From: Saccharofermentans sp.
Lineage (GTDB): Bacteria; Bacillota; Clostridia; Saccharofermentanales; Saccharofermentanaceae
Assembly (NCBI GenBank): GCA_024685385.1
Contig: JAIKVV010000052.1
Span: forward strand, 1 to 64,000
Direction: 5' to 3'
DNA length: 64,000 nucleotides
Position 1 is the first letter of the stretch, and the number at the start of each line of letters is the position of its first letter. Both the position numbers and the translations under genes were made by a program. The notes beneath the pieces are model-generated. The model worked only from the letters and a program-made list of their open reading frames with translations, did no database searches and had not been told where the DNA came from. Positions 38,211-47,592 of the stretch are shown here, one piece after another.

Positions 38211-39560
38211 TTACGCCGCTAGCAGAAGCTGCTTAAACGGCTGTATTGAATATTCGTCCGAGTCGAGGCAGTCAACAGGATAGCTCCCGTCATCCACTCT
38301 GACCCAATCCTTCTCTAAGTATTCCTTCTCATCCCAGCACGCCTGTTCGTATGCATCGAGCCACTGCCGCATATGGGATGCGATCTTCTTTCTGCCCTGG
38401 TTGATCAGGATCTCCTGAAGGTGGATCCTGTCAACTATGCCTTCCTTCTTATAGGACGGCACTATGATCATGCTCTGAAGGCCGACATCATCCAGAGCCT
38501 TTCTCAAGGCCTGTCTGAATAGCTTGTCTGCCGATTCGCAGAACACGGTACATGTCTTAAGCTTCGGGTAAACCTTCGTCCACTTCAGGACGAATTGTGC
38601 GATCGCAGCTGCGTACTGAGCATGGTCCATTCCGTGCTCAATCCCCTGCTTATGGTAATACCCGTCTATCGCTACGACCTGACTATATCCGGATGTGAAT
38701 CCGTTCAACGTGGCTACCGTCGCATCCGTACCACCGACATCGACTCCTACCGAGAAGTCAATAAACGATATCTTACGGTCATAGGTACCTTCAGGAAGCT
38801 TTTCGACGATATCCTTCAGGTCTATCTCCACCGCCTTACTAAAGCCCGTGTAGATGATTCCTGAAGCCGTCGTGCGCTTTCCGAGAATATCAGCCTTGAA
38901 CCACTGGCTCTTCTGATCGTACGTCTTGATGATCTCTCTTATTCTGTCATCAGAGATCGAGAGGTTATCGGCTATCGTGAAGTGCTGGTAGTTATAACCG
39001 TAATTAGGATCCTTGCTTTGATTCTCCTTGTGTACGGATTCTATCTCCTGATAGAACCAATGTCTGGGCGGCTTCGGATTCAGGTCCATGAAGATCCTTC
39101 GTCTGCCTGCTGCCAGCGTACGATCGAAGCATTCCTGTATGAATGTCTTGTGACACTCGTTAGCCTCTGTTATATACACGCATCCGAGCGAGAATCCTTT
39201 GATACGAGCTGCATCATTTATCTTCTGACCGCCCGCGATCAGTACGATCTTCTCGCCCTTGGCCGTCATTATGAACAGAGCATCTAACCCTTCATACTTT
39301 CCTTCCCGGCATCTTCCGCGGAAGTAATGCTTCAGTCCGAACCCGTTCGAGTCGATGATGTTCATCCTCGCCGTACCATGCGTAACTCCGGCAGCTAAGT
39401 GGATCTTGTCTGTCGTGACCTCAATATTCATCGCGAATGCAATGATATTGATCACGTTCTTTCCGGCACGCTTACCGCCTTCGGCCACGTTGAGCCAGCA
39501 GGATCCGCTCCGTCTGATGTATGCGGCCTGCTTCTTTGTAAACGGTGCATACTTACTCAT
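38211..39560 (-). CDS. Phage terminase large subunit
   Basis: NVAEGGKRAGKNVINIIAFAMNIE Walker A-like, GCVYITEANE Walker B-like, FIDFSVGVDVGGTDATVATL nuclease-like region. Confidence 0.85.
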   Translation of the reverse strand: MSKYAPFTKKQAAYIRRSGSCWLNVAEGGKRAGKNVINIIAFAMNIEVTTDKIHLAAGVTHGTARMNIIDSNGFGLKHYFRGRCREGKYEGLDALFIMTAKGEKIVLIAGGQKINDAARIKGFSLGCVYITEANECHKTFIQECFDRTLAAGRRRIFMDLNPKPPRHWFYQEIESVHKENQSKDPNYGYNYQHFTIADNLSISDDRIREIIKTYDQKSQWFKADILGKRTTASGIIYTGFSKAVEIDLKDIVEKLPEGTYDRKISFIDFSVGVDVGGTDATVATLNGFTSGYSQVVAIDGYYHKQGIEHGMDHAQYAAAIAQFVLKWTKVYPKLKTCTVFCESADKLFRQALRKALDDVGLQSMIIVPSYKKEGIVDRIHLQEILINQGRKKIASHMRQWLDAYEQACWDEKEYLEKDWVRVDDGSYPVDCLDSDEYSIQPFKQLLLAA

Positions 39561-40068
39561 GCGTGTCACCTTCTCCCAGGAACGCACCAAGATCTCTGTC
39601 ATCATCTGCGGAGAACACCTTGCAAGTCAGATCATCTATCTTGCTGAGTTCTGAAGAGTTCTCCGTAAGGACCTCGCGCTTGTCACGCCACTGATCCGGT
39701 TTCCTGTTCTTGAGCCAGAAGATCTGAGCTGTCGTATCCGGAGCTACATCCTTCTCGACTTCTTTTACAGTGACCATTTCATACTGACCTGTAGTACGGT
39801 TCCACTGCTTTTCCCGTATGACCTCTTTCGCCTTATAACCGGTTGCCTTACGGAAGAGTGCCTGCTCGACCTCTCGATCGGCTACTTCCTTGTTCTTTTT
39901 TATGGCCTCGCAAATCTCGCAATAAGAATGTTGCCATCGATAAAGAGTAGCAACATTTATTCCCATGTTCTTAGCAATCTCTTCATCGGTCAGGCCGTCT
40001 CTGGCCCATCCTTCGATCAGAAGTAATCCTTCAGGCGTAAGCCAGCGTTGATACTTGCCTTTCGCCAT
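39553..40068 (-). CDS. Phage terminase small subunit
   Basis: HTH DGLTDEEIAKNMGINVATLYRWQ, typical small terminase; overlaps large subunit. Confidence 0.8.
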   Translation of the reverse strand: MAKGKYQRWLTPEGLLLIEGWARDGLTDEEIAKNMGINVATLYRWQHSYCEICEAIKKNKEVADREVEQALFRKATGYKAKEVIREKQWNRTTGQYEMVTVKEVEKDVAPDTTAQIFWLKNRKPDQWRDKREVLTENSSELSKIDDLTCKVFSADDDRDLGAFLGEGDTHE

Positions 40069-40082
40069 AGGTTACCTCCTCT

Positions 40083-40505
40083 CTAAGAGTCCCACCTCAA
40101 TCCGTACTCCTTGATAATATCGTCGAATTCTTCAACATCATGAGGTTTGACATAAGGCTCTCCTTTATCATCGATCCCGATATGCAGCAGCTCGTGCCAC
40201 ATCAGTATCTTCATTTGTTTGTCATCGAGGTGTTCACAGTTGAGATCGTAAATAATGATCACGAAATCATATGGGCAGTACAGCTTCCAGATTTCCGGAA
40301 CCTTCTTGCACTCCCCGTACACGAGTTGTGTTTTCCCTCTGGTCTTCTTCTTGGAAGATGATATGAATCCTACGGCTACACCCAGATCAAGCAGATCCTG
40401 TCTCTTAAGTTGCAGGACCTCAGCTCCCAGAACGCCATACTCCTCTGATATGCAGTATATCGGTTCAGAATCAATCATATTCAAACTCCCAAAGGAAAAG
40501 GGCAC
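40083..40505 (-). CDS. Putative phage metallopeptidase
   Basis: MLMWHELLHIG HExxH-like motif and DLGVAVGFISSSKKKTRGKTQLVYGECKKVPE. Confidence 0.7.
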   Translation of the reverse strand: MPFSFGSLNMIDSEPIYCISEEYGVLGAEVLQLKRQDLLDLGVAVGFISSSKKKTRGKTQLVYGECKKVPEIWKLYCPYDFVIIIYDLNCEHLDDKQMKILMWHELLHIGIDDKGEPYVKPHDVEEFDDIIKEYGLRWDS

Positions 40506-40525
40506 CGCTTTTCGGCGATACCCTC
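40496..40525 (-). terminator. Rho-independent terminator between early and packaging genes
   Basis: Minus strand GGGTATCGCCGAAAAGCGGTGCCCTTTTCC, pairing partly through G-U. Confidence 0.55.
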
Positions 40526-40560
40526 AATAATTAGACACTATCAGGATAACATTATTTTTA

Positions 40561-40590
40561 CTCTCATTTACTCTCATTTTCTCTCATTTT
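40561..40590. repeat. Three in-phase 10-bp direct repeats
   Basis: CTCTCATTTA CTCTCATTTT CTCTCATTTT. Confidence 0.85.
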
Positions 40591-40612
40591 GTGTTTTTTG
40601 TTGTCCGACTTC

Positions 40613-41023
40613 TTAATCAATCGTTTCTGCATCAACAGGAATCCACATCTTGGGATTGAAGTTGATCGTATATCTGTAGTTGCTGACATCATTGGCTCCA
40701 AGGTTCAGATCTTCGATAACATATGTAACGTTATCAGACAGTCCAATAATGTGCTTCTGATAAGTTCCATCATCCTCAACCGTTATCTCAAGCTGATTAT
40801 CATCGGTATCAGCCATGATCGAAAGCTTCCCGACCATCTGAAAGAGTGTGTCTCCGGTAATACAGTCGATTACCGTCACCCTTCTAACGATGTTGAAGTT
40901 GTCAGCTTCCTTAGACAGATTATAACTTGCTCTCTCTGCCTGTGTAGTACAACCAACAAGGAAGCCCATGATAAGGCATGTAATGCATACTGTGTTAATT
41001 ACTAATGCTATTTTGTTTTTCAT
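40613..41023 (-). CDS. Phage lipoprotein
   Basis: MKNKIALVINTVCITCLIMGFLVGCTT lipobox. Confidence 0.65.
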   Translation of the reverse strand: MKNKIALVINTVCITCLIMGFLVGCTTQAERASYNLSKEADNFNIVRRVTVIDCITGDTLFQMVGKLSIMADTDDNQLEITVEDDGTYQKHIIGLSDNVTYVIEDLNLGANDVSNYRYTINFNPKMWIPVDAETID

Positions 41024-41025
41024 TT

Positions 41026-41268
41026 TTATCTACCTCCTAGAAAATTGGTAATATCTGTAGTGTCCTCTGTTACGACCTGCCACTTCGGAATAGATATAGT
41101 GTGCTCCTTGGTGTTTTTATCTGGGAATACCCGAACCATGTAATAAAAGTCTGTTTCCTTTACCACTTCACCAAGGTATTCACTTCTGCCCATATATCTG
41201 GCAAGCGTGCTCATGATGACCTTCCTCTGTATAACCGATACAAAGTCTCTCTCCAGAGTCTCCAGCAA
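41026..41268 (-). CDS. Hypothetical phage protein
   Basis: 80-aa ORF overlapping the upstream sigma-like gene. Confidence 0.45.
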   Translation of the reverse strand: MLETLERDFVSVIQRKVIMSTLARYMGRSEYLGEVVKETDFYYMVRVFPDKNTKEHTISIPKWQVVTEDTTDITNFLGGR

Positions 41269-41654
41269 TGACTGGTTGAATAGTTCAGCCTTTTGCTTAC
41301 CTGTTCCATTGACAGGCTTTCCAGATAGTAGAGTCTCAGGACTTCCCTTCCTATCCCGTCCAGAGAATAGATCATCTCTTCAGCCCATGCATTCTGTTCC
41401 TTCAGGTATGACAAACGTGCAAGCATGATCCTCTTCTCTTCATCGATCCGGTATATCGCATTGATAATTGCTGCATCCGGTTCAGTCTGATGCTGAATCC
41501 GATCCTTGCTGTAGTCGACAGCTCCGGAAGTTACTGTCCCGAGAATATCATCAGCTATCGTATCCAATGATTTCTTAAGGGAATTGATCTCTCTGGAGTT
41601 GATCCTGACGTCATAGAATCTGGATTTAAATTCGTAGAAAGACATATCTCTCAT
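41211..41654 (-). CDS. Sigma-70-region-4-like / DUF1492-type phage late regulator
   Basis: IYSLDGIGREVLRLYYLESLSMEQVSKRLNYSTSHCWRLWRETLYRLY. Confidence 0.7.
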   Translation of the reverse strand: MRDMSFYEFKSRFYDVRINSREINSLKKSLDTIADDILGTVTSGAVDYSKDRIQHQTEPDAAIINAIYRIDEEKRIMLARLSYLKEQNAWAEEMIYSLDGIGREVLRLYYLESLSMEQVSKRLNYSTSHCWRLWRETLYRLYRGRSS

Positions 41655-41660
41655 TGAAGA

Positions 41661-41753
41661 TCACCCTTTCTTCCTTTTGTTGAAACCGCCGATGATCGCC
41701 AAAATGATGATCGTTCCGCAAATGATAAATGTGATCTGTACAGCTGTTGACAT
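41661..41753 (-). CDS. 30-aa single-TM small protein
   Basis: MSTAVQITFIICGTIIILAIIGGFNKRKKG; GAGGAGG RBS; not in supplied track. Confidence 0.55.
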   Translation of the reverse strand: MSTAVQITFIICGTIIILAIIGGFNKRKKG

Positions 41754-41755
41754 AT

Positions 41756-42148
41756 TTACACCTCCTCTCTATTGTTGACTTTTATGTAGATGCCTTCTGT
41801 TCCTGTAGTCCAGTACTTGCCGATAATCTCGTAAGTAACGTGTGCGTCGTCCTTCCAAAATCCCTTCTTAGTCATGCAGTCCTTCAGGAGCTTGATCATA
41901 TTATCCGTATCAGGTTTAGTGATCTTAGGAGATTTGTCTGGGTGCTCATCCGAATGAAAGTAAAATATGACCATGAGCATGATCGGAGCTTTTATGCGGG
42001 TATCCGGTTTGAACCTGTCCAGATGTGCTAAGTATTTTTCCTTGGCTGCCTTAACGGAAGCATCCGGATATATAGTTCCGGTCTTGGTGTTGATCTTCTT
42101 CTCCTGAGCTGTAGCGGTAGGGATACGCATAGGCATAAAGAATTCCAT
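41756..42148 (-). CDS. RusA-like Holliday junction resolvase
   Basis: APIMLMVIFYFHSDEHPDKSPKITKPDTDNMIKLLKDCMTKKGFWKDDAHV; RusA DxDN region. Confidence 0.8.
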   Translation of the reverse strand: MEFFMPMRIPTATAQEKKINTKTGTIYPDASVKAAKEKYLAHLDRFKPDTRIKAPIMLMVIFYFHSDEHPDKSPKITKPDTDNMIKLLKDCMTKKGFWKDDAHVTYEIIGKYWTTGTEGIYIKVNNREEV

Positions 42149-42149
42149 A

Positions 42150-43547
42150 TTACGCCTCCTCTTCGTCTTCAGGTTCGTACAAAGCCGAAGAACCTTCGAG
42201 AATCATCTCAAATTCATTGGAAAGCCTTAATCCCATTCCGTACAAAACATCATAGAAGTCATCGAAGATCTTAAGGCGATTCTTCTCCGGCTTATTCTGC
42301 CAATCGCAGAAATCCTTACCATGCCTGTCGCTTAAATTAATCACGATCCGAGTCATCATCTTCTGGACTATATGAAGATCTTCATACTTTTCCACTAAGG
42401 GCATCAGCTCAGCTTTACAGAGTGATTGTTCCAACTTCATCGTGTATGAATAGAAACTTATCTCTGCCCTTTCCATGAGTTTCCAAAGAGCTGTAATCAT
42501 AGGAATCAGAGTCTGATCTTTCTCGAGTTTCCTGAACCGATCGGGATCGATATCGAGGATGGCATTTGCGAACTCGGTGCAGATCTGCTTCCTGGCATCT
42601 GTGAGAGCTTTCTCGTTCTCTTTTAATCTGTCGCGCTCAAGCTCAGCCTTCGTCTTTTTATTGTCCTTCTTCTTGCCCAGCTTCTCGGCGATATAGAGAC
42701 AGGAATATGAGAACTGGCAGACTATCTCGTTCTTCGTCTTAGTTTTCCGGCTCTTGATCGTGCTCTCAAGATCTTCATAATCAACATCTTCACTGAGATA
42801 GATGAAGTTGCTTTTATCTTTCCCAAATTGCAACTTCTTATACTCATCGTTCCAGTTAAGATTTACTTTTACTTCCTTAATCCCAAGTTTATTCATGAGC
42901 GTTCTGGTCTTTTCCGTGTTGTCCTCGATAAGTTTGTCTCTTAAATATCTCGATACGTTATACTTGAGATCATCGGAGCTGGAAGACTCCTCAAGGATCT
43001 CGGATCTTTCCTTTATATCCTTGACTTTCTCGAGCTCGATATAGTCATTAATGCCTATCTGCCACGAGGTCTCCTTCTGAACTTCATCGATGATTTTTTT
43101 GTCCAGCTTCGCGATCTCCAATCTGTGGCGGACTGTGGTAGTTGAGAACCCGGTCTTCTCGCTTATTGATTCAACCGTGTCACCAAGATCAATCATCATC
43201 TGGAATCCGTGAGCCTGCTCGATAAAGGTCAGATCAGCACGCTGCAGATTCTCACAGAGCATTATTCCGATCTGTTCACGGTCTGACAGCCCCTCAACTA
43301 TCACACAGGGAAGTTCTGTAAGTATTCCTTCAGATGCTGCGTAACGTCTGTGACCTATCAGAATATAAAATTCATCGATGCACGGCAGCGGCTTTGGAAT
43401 AACTGTCAGATTCTGCATAACACCATGCTCACGAATAGACTCTCTTAACTCATCCAGATCCCCTAAGTCCTTACGCGGGTTATCCGGGTGCGGATGCAGC
43501 CGTGATCTTGATATCATTACTACTGAACTGCACTTATTATTTTTCAT
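42150..43547 (-). CDS. ParB/RepB-like N-terminal domain protein
   Basis: ISRSRLHPHPDNPRKDLGDLDELRESIREHGVMQNLTV, LIGHRRYAASE, ENLQRADLTFIEQAHGF. Confidence 0.8.
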   Translation of the reverse strand: MKNNKCSSVVMISRSRLHPHPDNPRKDLGDLDELRESIREHGVMQNLTVIPKPLPCIDEFYILIGHRRYAASEGILTELPCVIVEGLSDREQIGIMLCENLQRADLTFIEQAHGFQMMIDLGDTVESISEKTGFSTTTVRHRLEIAKLDKKIIDEVQKETSWQIGINDYIELEKVKDIKERSEILEESSSSDDLKYNVSRYLRDKLIEDNTEKTRTLMNKLGIKEVKVNLNWNDEYKKLQFGKDKSNFIYLSEDVDYEDLESTIKSRKTKTKNEIVCQFSYSCLYIAEKLGKKKDNKKTKAELERDRLKENEKALTDARKQICTEFANAILDIDPDRFRKLEKDQTLIPMITALWKLMERAEISFYSYTMKLEQSLCKAELMPLVEKYEDLHIVQKMMTRIVINLSDRHGKDFCDWQNKPEKNRLKIFDDFYDVLYGMGLRLSNEFEMILEGSSALYEPEDEEEA

Positions 43548-43590
43548 GTTTGGTACCTCCGTAATTATTCGCTCTTTGCTGATTGCGTAT

Positions 43591-43663
43591 AGCTTATGTA
43601 TGGTGTCCGTAGTAGTCGTCGTGCGTGAGCGTTACGCACGACTACGTTCGGTACACATAAGCT
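43591..43663. promoter_or_regulatory. Long imperfect inverted repeat (cruciform), candidate origin or partition site
   Basis: AGCTTATGT...ACATAAGCT outer arms; GTCGTGCGT (43618-43626) / ACGCACGAC (43634-43642) inner arms; AT-rich tract at about 43690-43725. Confidence 0.5.
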
Positions 43664-43738
43664 GGATGTTGTTGGAACCATGAATCAAAATGAAATTTAT
43701 ATATTTATATATAAGTTTTTGTTGATGGCTGGTTCTGA

Positions 43739-46006
43739 CTACTTTTTTCGTCGGACAAATGACATATCATATTTGCCGTCTTTGCCCCTATTTTTAATCA
43801 TCTCGAATGATTCTGACTCTTTTACTCGGCGTATTATCGTTTGCGAAGAACATCCAAGATAATCCACAAGATCCTGCACCGTGACCTCACCACCATCGTT
43901 CAGGGAACTGACTGCCTCGAAAGCGTTCTCGAACTCTTGCTGGCGTTTCTTTTTCTTGACTTCGGGATCCTTGCGCTTCTCCATAGCTTTCTGCCAGGGA
44001 AGCTTTGAACCTTCTGCATCAAGATCGGAGAGCACGCCGATATCATCGATCTGATGTACGGGATAGTTGAACCAGAGATTAACCGGAGCGAACTTCGGAA
44101 ACTCACGAAGAGTGCCTTCAATACGCCATGCGGTACGGGCATCGAGTTCCTTGTTCTTCTCGTTGATCGCGATCTGGATCTCGCTCTTCTGGGCCCAGGA
44201 GCACTTATCATCGATAAACTTCTGCATCTTATGGAATGACAGCTTATCGTCTTCAGAAATAAATCCTTGGTCTTCCCAGTCCGGCATTTTTTCTGCCAAA
44301 TAATTGCAGATAATATTGCACGCTGCAGATTCGCGCTGCTGTTTGGCCAAAGCGTCCGTTATCTCCAGTTCAATAAGATCGATGAGGGCATCCGGATCAC
44401 GTGCAAACACACCGGATCCTGACGCACGGTCCATAGACCTTTTCTCGCCCTGGTGTCCCTTTGAGTGATGGTGACAGTAGATCACCGCACATCCGAGTTC
44501 ATTACAGACCTTATCGAACTGGTTACAGAAGTGTGCCATCTGGTCTGCAGAGTTCTCGTCACCCGTGATTACCTTGTAGATGGGATCGATAATTACAGCT
44601 ATGTATTCCTTCTTCTGGGCACGACGTATAAGTTTCGGAGCGAGTTTGTCCATAGGCAAGGAAGATCCTCTCAGATTCCATATATCGATATTGGAAACAT
44701 TCTGAGGACGCCATCCCAGGCTCTCATATACATCATGGAAACGATGCAGGCACGAAGCCCTGTCGAGCTCCAGATTGACATAGAGGATCTTACCCTGAGC
44801 GCACTTCCATCCTAACCAGTCTCTGCCTTCAGCAATTGCGCAGCACAGTTCGATCAGTGCGAATGACTTACCCGCTTTCGAAGGACCGGCAAGAAGCAGC
44901 TTGTGACCTTTTCGCAGTACACCATCGATAAGAGGATCTGCAAGAGGCGGCATGTCTATCCATACATCAGACAATGCTTCAGGATCCGGAAGATCGTCGT
45001 TGACTGCCTCGATCCACTCTTTCCATTCATCGAAATCCTTCTTACCGATATTGGTAGCGATAAGAAACTGTTTATGGCCGTTACGCATAACGCCCGGCAT
45101 ACGTGACAGCCTTGACGGATTCCTGTTCTGTGTATCTATCTTCAGACCGTTCTTCTTACAGACATCGTAGATGAAGTCCACACGCTTCCTGTACTCCTCG
45201 TACGATGCTGCATCGACCCGGACAATGGCATGGATGGATTTCTTGCCGGAATGCACGAGACACGCCACAGGAAGCTCCAGATCACGAATAATAGTATTCT
45301 GCTGCGCAAGATCCATTGTGTCTGATTCGACCAACGCATACCTGAACTCAGTAACGTTATCGTTCTTGACACCCTGACCGTCCAGAGGATTGAACCGGAT
45401 CCAGGCACCTACTTCATCGTTGTAGTCGCCCAGAGCCTCGCCGATATTCTTATACTTCTTAAGATCCCGGATGATATCTCCGGCCGTTCTGGTATATGCT
45501 CCCTTGGACGGAAGATGCTTACCCTCGGTGTTCTGCCAAGTATCGGTAACATATCCGACTATCTCATCAGGCTGAAATAGAGTTTCAAGATAATTGGTAA
45601 GGTCAGATATCGGGTCCCAGTTATTCGGCTCCTCTATCTCTTTGATCTCCATCCAGTTCTTGTTAATGATGGTAAGATCGTCACCGTCATCCGTAATGAC
45701 ATCGTCCCAGTCAAGCTCATGACCTTCGTCATCGTCGCGACGATGTGGCATCCAACCACTCTCCTTGGCCATCTGGGTGATTGTCGCACCGGATACACCG
45801 GTACCGCCATAAGAGCCGAAAGAAGACCACTTCTTATCACACTCTCCCGGATGATATCTGGAAGAGTCCCTCTGCGACCACATATCCCAGACAGAACAGG
45901 AATAGCCTTCAGAATGAAGTGCCATGCCTACCTGAACCCATTCTTGATAATTGCATTGAGACGGATCGATATAATCCAGCAATTCGGTAAGATTTATCTC
46001 ACTCAT
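43739..46006 (-). CDS. Primase-helicase / RepA-like AAA ATPase replication protein
   Basis: PriCT-like QCNYQEWVQVGMALHSEGYSC; LLLAGPSKAGKSFALIELCCAIAEGRDWLGW Walker A; VIIDPIYK; C-terminal HTH. Confidence 0.8.
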   Translation of the reverse strand: MSEINLTELLDYIDPSQCNYQEWVQVGMALHSEGYSCSVWDMWSQRDSSRYHPGECDKKWSSFGSYGGTGVSGATITQMAKESGWMPHRRDDDEGHELDWDDVITDDGDDLTIINKNWMEIKEIEEPNNWDPISDLTNYLETLFQPDEIVGYVTDTWQNTEGKHLPSKGAYTRTAGDIIRDLKKYKNIGEALGDYNDEVGAWIRFNPLDGQGVKNDNVTEFRYALVESDTMDLAQQNTIIRDLELPVACLVHSGKKSIHAIVRVDAASYEEYRKRVDFIYDVCKKNGLKIDTQNRNPSRLSRMPGVMRNGHKQFLIATNIGKKDFDEWKEWIEAVNDDLPDPEALSDVWIDMPPLADPLIDGVLRKGHKLLLAGPSKAGKSFALIELCCAIAEGRDWLGWKCAQGKILYVNLELDRASCLHRFHDVYESLGWRPQNVSNIDIWNLRGSSLPMDKLAPKLIRRAQKKEYIAVIIDPIYKVITGDENSADQMAHFCNQFDKVCNELGCAVIYCHHHSKGHQGEKRSMDRASGSGVFARDPDALIDLIELEITDALAKQQRESAACNIICNYLAEKMPDWEDQGFISEDDKLSFHKMQKFIDDKCSWAQKSEIQIAINEKNKELDARTAWRIEGTLREFPKFAPVNLWFNYPVHQIDDIGVLSDLDAEGSKLPWQKAMEKRKDPEVKKKKRQQEFENAFEAVSSLNDGGEVTVQDLVDYLGCSSQTIIRRVKESESFEMIKNRGKDGKYDMSFVRRKK

Positions 46007-47592
46007 GCAGCACCTCCCGGAACATATTCCTTAGGTACCACACCATTAGGAATCCTCCACCCGTTGGCTGAGATTCGCGAGATCATCTTATTCGCAGAAA
46101 CAAATGTCCAAGTTCCGACGTGATTGAATCCTCTTGCCTCAAGAAATCGTATCTGCTTAGGAGTAGCCAGACCTTCATCACGACGTTTGGCCAATCGGTT
46201 AAGAAGCATGGACGCTTTGCCGGAGTTCTCAACGACATCCGGCAGAATACCGAACTTCTCTAAAGCTTTAAGCTGCTTGTCCGAGGGTGGTGCCATCTCG
46301 GCCGGAAACACCGGAACATAGTTCACAAGGTCCTCCGCCTGGATCGACATTTCATACTGGAGCGGATCCACGAGTTTCTGTTTCCTTCTCTTCATCTCTT
46401 CCAGTTTTTTCGCAAGCGCTTCCTCCCTGGCCGCAACGACATCCTCAGCTGCAGCCTGCTCAGCTGCTTCGATATCTTCAGGCATACCTGTCATCTCAAG
46501 ATTCTTGGTCATGCGTCTGGCCACTTCATCGTTCTCACATATCAAGTGTGCCGGATGACAAAGCTCATGCCTTTCGGTATGCCAAAGGAAGTCCAGCAGA
46601 AGAAGATGATCCTTACCGGGATGCAGCCTGGTGCCTCGCCCGACCATCTGGCAATACAGTGATCTGATCTTGGTAGGCCGGAGCACGATGATACAGTCAA
46701 CAGATGGACAGTCCCAGCCTTCTGTCAGGAGCATAGAGTTGCAGAGCACGTTATACTCACCACGATCGAATGCGGCAAGCTTTTCTGAACGGTCAACAGA
46801 CTCGCCGTTTACTTCAGCTGCACTGAATCCTTTCTTACGGAGGATCGCGCAAAACTTCTGAGAAGTCTTTATGAGGGGCAGGAACACGACAGTCTTCCTG
46901 TCCCGGCAATGCTCCAGCATGACGTCCGCTATTTGCTCCAGATACGGGTCCAGAGCTGTTCCGATATCGCCGACAGAGAAATCTCCCTGACTTATCTTGA
47001 CGTGACTGAGATCGAGCTTCAGAGGGACCGTAAGCGCCTTTATCGGTGACAGATACCCTTCTTTGATTGCTCTCGGCAAAGTGTATTCATATGCCAGAGT
47101 GTTGAAGAACTGGCCGAGGTTCTTCATATCACCGCGATCGGGTGTAGCCGTAACTCCCAAAATGTTCGCTTGAGGGAAGTGTTCCATAACGCGTTGGTAC
47201 CCGTCAGAGAGAATATGGTGAGCCTCGTCAACGATAATGGTTCCAAAGTAATCTTCTGAAAACTGCTTGAGGCGATTCTCACGCATCATGGACTGAACGG
47301 ACCCAACCACGATCTGATACCAGGATCCGATACAAGACTCTTCTGCCTTCTCGACAGCTGTCATGAGACCGGTCACTGAATAGATCTTATCCGAAGCCTG
47401 TTGCAGGAGCTCACCACGGTGTGCAAGAACAAGTACTTTTCTACCTTCACGAACCTGATCTTCAGCGACCTTGGCGAATACGACCGTTTTGCCGCATCCT
47501 GTCGGAAGAACCAGGAGAGTCTTACGATTCCCGGAATCCCATTCTTCCTCTATCCGAACTCTGGCCTCATCCTGATAAGGTCTTAATTCCAT
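46003..47592 (-). CDS. DEAD/DEAH-box helicase (SSL2-like)
   Basis: LLVLPTGCGKTVVFAKVAED, IIVDEAHHI, GVTATPDRGDM, QMVGRGTRLHPGKD. Confidence 0.88.
   Translation of the reverse strand: MELRPYQDEARVRIEEEWDSGNRKTLLVLPTGCGKTVVFAKVAEDQVREGRKVLVLAHRGELLQQASDKIYSVTGLMTAVEKAEESCIGSWYQIVVGSVQSMMRENRLKQFSEDYFGTIIVDEAHHILSDGYQRVMEHFPQANILGVTATPDRGDMKNLGQFFNTLAYEYTLPRAIKEGYLSPIKALTVPLKLDLSHVKISQGDFSVGDIGTALDPYLEQIADVMLEHCRDRKTVVFLPLIKTSQKFCAILRKKGFSAAEVNGESVDRSEKLAAFDRGEYNVLCNSMLLTEGWDCPSVDCIIVLRPTKIRSLYCQMVGRGTRLHPGKDHLLLLDFLWHTERHELCHPAHLICENDEVARRMTKNLEMTGMPEDIEAAEQAAAEDVVAAREEALAKKLEEMKRRKQKLVDPLQYEMSIQAEDLVNYVPVFPAEMAPPSDKQLKALEKFGILPDVVENSGKASMLLNRLAKRRDEGLATPKQIRFLEARGFNHVGTWTFVSANKMISRISANGWRIPNGVVPKEYVPGGAA

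Noticed and set aside
43680-43862. Plus-strand 60-aa ORF over the AT-rich tract
   Set aside because: Overlaps the 3' end of the primase-helicase gene and the origin-like intergenic region; no support as a gene.
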